A stretch of DNA of 7,487 nt from Candidatus Roizmanbacteria bacterium (GTDB lineage: Bacteria > Patescibacteriota > Microgenomatia > UBA1406 > GWC2-37-13). The DNA is taken from NCBI GenBank assembly GCA_026395455.1, contig JAPLYR010000039.1, positions 1-7,487 of the forward strand. The letters run 5' to 3'. Positions within the stretch are counted from its first letter, which is position 1; each line of letters begins with the position of its first letter. Of this stretch, positions 5,401-7,487 are shown piece by piece. The position numbers were made by a program, and so were the translations under genes. Under the pieces are notes generated by a model. It saw only the letters and a list, made by a program, of their open reading frames with translations. It made no database searches and was not told the DNA's origin.

Positions 5401-5835
5401 ATGATAGAACAAGCTTTTTCTTCAACAAGACAGGATGCTACTCGTGCTCCAATGGGGCGTCGCCTTTTACAGACAGTGGCATATGCTACTCCAGCTCTTG
5501 TCCTTCTTGGTGCATGTGCTCCTGCTCAAACTCCAGATTATACCTTTACAATCGCAAAGTGTGGGGATTCAGGAGAAGTAGAAATTCCTCAGGACAAAAT
5601 GATAAAGCTCACAGTACCTGGCAAAGATGCTACGGTCAGAACAAATGCAAATGGTTCTATCACTTTGGGAGACATTACCGCTCAAACTGGTGGACAATAT
5701 ACCATTGGAGACCCTGTCAAAGATCACATGGAAGTAACGGTATTAGGTGATACAGATAGTGATGGTTCTCCAAGTGTATCTGTCACTTCAGTGTGTGCAG
5801 TTCCTATGCCACCAACACCAGTGGGAAGCGAATAA
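5401..5835 (+). CDS. Small secreted lipoprotein with Tat-like signal, function unknown
   Basis: The 144-aa product begins with a long polar segment (1-18), then a twin-arginine 'GRRLLQ' at 19-24, a mildly hydrophobic stretch at 25-37, and a lipobox L36-G37-A38-C39. C39 is the expected lipidated residue, leaving a mature protein of about 105 aa. The long n-region, RR pair and weakly hydrophobic h-region resemble a Tat signal more than a Sec signal, but the motif lacks the S/T before RR and Phe after it. The mature part looks beta-rich with many Thr, Val, Gly and Asp, an acidic 'GDTDSDGS' segment near 119-126, and two Cys (C54, C132) that could form a disulfide. No known domain is recognised. 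The start at 5401 is supported by the promoter 11 nt upstream; M18 is an alternative but would leave almost no n-region. The gene converges on dnaB with 30 nt between stop codons. Confidence 0.78.
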   Translation: MIEQAFSSTRQDATRAPMGRRLLQTVAYATPALVLLGACAPAQTPDYTFTIAKCGDSGEVEIPQDKMIKLTVPGKDATVRTNANGSITLGDITAQTGGQYTIGDPVKDHMEVTVLGDTDSDGSPSVSVTSVCAVPMPPTPVGSE

Positions 5836-5865
5836 TGCATTCTGGCAGTAAAAAATAGGAAGATA

Positions 5866-7221
5866 TTAGATTGATATCGTACTTTTGTCTATTGAGTAAA
5901 ACTTCACACGATCTCCTCGGAACATAAGGTCCATTTCTCCTGTTGAACCATTGCGGTGTTTTGCCATATAGAGCTTTACCATACGCTTACTAGCATTTAA
6001 TAAGTCTTCACTCTCATCTTCATAGTAGAGAAACATAACAACGTCTGCATCTTGTTCAATTGCTCCAGACTCACGAAGATCAGCAAGTTGTGGTTTTTTT
6101 GTTCCTCGTTGTTCAACTGCACGTGAAAGCTGCGAAAGTGCAATAACTGGGACACGTAACTCACGCGCAAGGTTCTTAAGTCCTTGAGAGACAAAAGATA
6201 CTTCCTGTACTCGAGACTCAAAACGTTTCCCTGCATCAGCGAGCTGTAAGTAGTCAACGATAATAAGTTCTATATCTTTTTCTGCTTTTAACTTTCTCGC
6301 TTTTGTGCGCATTTCAAGGATAGACAATCCTGGTGTGTCATCAATATAAATTGGTGCTTCAGAAAGCTCCCCCATTGCTTGAGTAAGACGCCTATAATCG
6401 TCATCTGAAAGTTTTCCTGTTTTAAGTCTCCACGCATCAATATCTGCTTGACCAACAAGGAGACGATCAACAAGTTCTTCCTTACTCATTTCAAGTGAGA
6501 AAAATCCAACACCTTTTTTTGCTTTTAACGCTACATTTGATGCGATATTAAGTGCGAATGTTGTCTTTCCAATACCTGGTCGTGCGGCAAGGATAATAAG
6601 GTTTGAAGCCTGCATACCAGCTAGTTTATTATCTAGATCAATAAAACCTGTGGGAACTCCTCGCATTCCAGATCCATTCTTCATAAATTCCTCAAGTCGT
6701 TCAAAACTATTTGCCACAATTTCCTTTAGTTGAATAAAGTCACGATGTGACTGCGACTGTGCAATGGCAAATATATCCGATTCCACCTCATCCAACATCT
6801 GTTTAATATCTCCCGTCTCATTAAATGCAGTTTCAGCGGTGCGGGAAGCAAGCTCAATCAGTCTGCGTTTGGTGCATTGATCTTTTACTATGTGTGCATA
6901 ATTCTCAATATTTGCAGATGTAGGGACAGAATTAATTAAATCAGAAAGATAGGGAGCCCCACCAGCATCTTTTATGCTTCCATTTTTTTGAAGCTGATTC
7001 TTCAAAGTTATTACGTCAATTGGCTGTTGTTGTTCAAATAATTCCAACATTGCAGAGTAGATCAGTTGATGGCTCCGCATGTAGAAGTGGTTAATATGAA
7101 GAAATTCTGCAACAAGACTAATAGCAGATGAGTCCACCAAAATAGCTCCTAAAACAGACTTTTCAGCATCTAAATCCTGAGGTGGTACACGTAACGCTAA
7201 AGATGCAGAAGACATTGCCAT
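5866..7221 (-). CDS. dnaB: Replicative DNA helicase DnaB
   Basis: The hexameric 5'-3' helicase that unwinds DNA at the replication fork. At 451 aa it is full length for the family and has no intein. The N-terminal domain (about 13-120) begins with 'PPQDLDAEKSVLGAIL' and contains the conserved 'GGAPYLSDL' and 'SANIENYAHIVK' blocks that form the DnaG-binding helical hairpins. After a linker (about 120-185) the RecA-like ATPase domain carries Walker A 'ARPGIGKT' at 213-220, the catalytic glutamate E244 in 'SLEM', Walker B 'IIVDYLQL' with D323, the 'IALSQLSRAVEQR' segment, and the C-terminal 'KHRNGSTG' motif. All catalytic positions look intact. M1 and M3 are both possible starts (ATG at 7221 or 7215); no Shine-Dalgarno sequence is seen. 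The gene lies 32 nt downstream of an MBL-fold hydrolase gene on the same strand and has no obvious promoter of its own, so co-transcription is likely. Confidence 0.97.
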   Translation of the reverse strand: MAMSSASLALRVPPQDLDAEKSVLGAILVDSSAISLVAEFLHINHFYMRSHQLIYSAMLELFEQQQPIDVITLKNQLQKNGSIKDAGGAPYLSDLINSVPTSANIENYAHIVKDQCTKRRLIELASRTAETAFNETGDIKQMLDEVESDIFAIAQSQSHRDFIQLKEIVANSFERLEEFMKNGSGMRGVPTGFIDLDNKLAGMQASNLIILAARPGIGKTTFALNIASNVALKAKKGVGFFSLEMSKEELVDRLLVGQADIDAWRLKTGKLSDDDYRRLTQAMGELSEAPIYIDDTPGLSILEMRTKARKLKAEKDIELIIVDYLQLADAGKRFESRVQEVSFVSQGLKNLARELRVPVIALSQLSRAVEQRGTKKPQLADLRESGAIEQDADVVMFLYYEDESEDLLNASKRMVKLYMAKHRNGSTGEMDLMFRGDRVKFYSIDKSTISI

Positions 7222-7253
7222 AAATGAAAATCAAAAATGTAAATTCAAACTAC

Positions 7254-7487
7254 TTATTTTAATAACACAACCTTCATAGCTGCGTCCATTGCAAAATCTT
7301 CTTTTTTTACGACCAGTTTATCTAATGGTTCAATCTGTTCGCCTCCCATTTTCTTTAAAAAGTCTTCAAGAGGTGCTAAACCCTCGATAGCAAGATCTGG
7401 TCTTCCATAGTGCATAGGAATGACAATAGCGGGCTCTACTTTTTTGATAAGTTGAATTGCTTCCTCAGCTGTGAGTGCATACTTCCC
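7254..7487 (-). CDS. MBL-fold metal-dependent hydrolase, UlaG-like, C-terminal fragment (cut by window edge)
   Basis: The frame is open from the window edge at 7487 to a TAA at 7256-7254, giving the last 77 residues. The fragment begins 'GKYALTAEEAIQLIKKVEP', followed by 'IVIPMHYG' and a stretch ending in 'GGEQIEPL' and a short C-terminal strand. This is the characteristic end of UlaG/YtkL-type metallo-beta-lactamase-fold hydrolases, where the Ala-rich helix packs beside the active site and the His in 'PMHYG' (residue 26 of the fragment) is the last zinc ligand. The N-terminal HxHxDH motif is outside the window and cannot be checked. The family is broadly distributed and its substrate in such genomes is unknown. 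It is 32 nt upstream of dnaB on the same strand. Confidence 0.85.
   Translation of the reverse strand, partial: GKYALTAEEAIQLIKKVEPAIVIPMHYGRPDLAIEGLAPLEDFLKKMGGEQIEPLDKLVVKKEDFAMDAAMKVVLLK

Noticed and set aside
5352..5750. 132-aa plus-strand frame overlapping the lipoprotein gene
   Set aside because: Its translation is Cys/Ser/Trp-rich without domain character, and its start lies upstream of the promoter that drives the lipoprotein. The lipoprotein frame has a signal peptide and lipobox and is clearly the real one.
5836..5865. Bidirectional rho-independent terminator between the lipoprotein and dnaB genes
   Set aside because: The 30-nt gap has an A-run but no GC-containing inverted repeat, so no terminator can be supported.
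5997..6473. Two short minus-strand frames (86 and 61 aa) inside dnaB
   Set aside because: They are out-of-frame shadows of the strongly conserved DnaB ATPase domain.

Overview
The window looks like a piece of a small, AT-rich bacterial genome. A member of the Candidate Phyla Radiation (Patescibacteria, Parcubacteria-like) is the best guess. This is inference from gene content (DUF2207 membrane protein, FAM173-like methyltransferase, UlaG-like metallo-hydrolase, many unrecognisable ORFs), tight packing, an intergenic degenerate heptamer repeat, and TATAAT boxes sitting almost on top of start codons with no Shine-Dalgarno sequence. No rRNA, tRNA, CRISPR array, transposase or phage gene is visible. 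TGA is used as an ordinary stop by three ORFs, and reassigning it would extend them only into nearby stops, so code 11 fits.

Layout. (a) 1-427, minus: 5' part of a secreted or membrane DUF2207 protein. (b) 428-537: divergent promoter region. (c) 538-2638, plus: two unrecognised ORFs of 455 and 251 aa that overlap by 23 nt. They are separated by exactly one base in a run of five Gs, so they may be one 699-aa gene. (d) 2665-3228, plus: membrane-anchored class I SAM methyltransferase of FAM173 type, with a TATAAT box 7 nt before its ATG. (e) 3231-4882, minus: HAD phosphatase followed by an Amidohydro_2 hydrolase, translationally coupled by an ATGA overlap. (f) 4889-5015: inverted array of degenerate 7-bp repeats. 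(g) 5011-5271, minus: CDGSH iron-sulfur protein with an unusual Cys-rich tail. (h) 5272-5400: second divergent promoter region. (i) 5401-5835, plus: small Tat-like lipoprotein. (j) 5866-7221, minus: replicative helicase DnaB. (k) 7254-7487, minus: C-terminal end of an MBL-fold hydrolase, 32 nt upstream of dnaB and probably co-transcribed with it.

Functionally this is a patchwork of short transcription units rather than one pathway. The only clear functional pairing is HAD phosphatase plus amidohydrolase. The least explained element is the 538-2638 ORF pair. The most notable non-coding signals are the start-proximal promoters and the inverted heptamer array. I see no convincing evidence of a defence, secretion or mobile system here.
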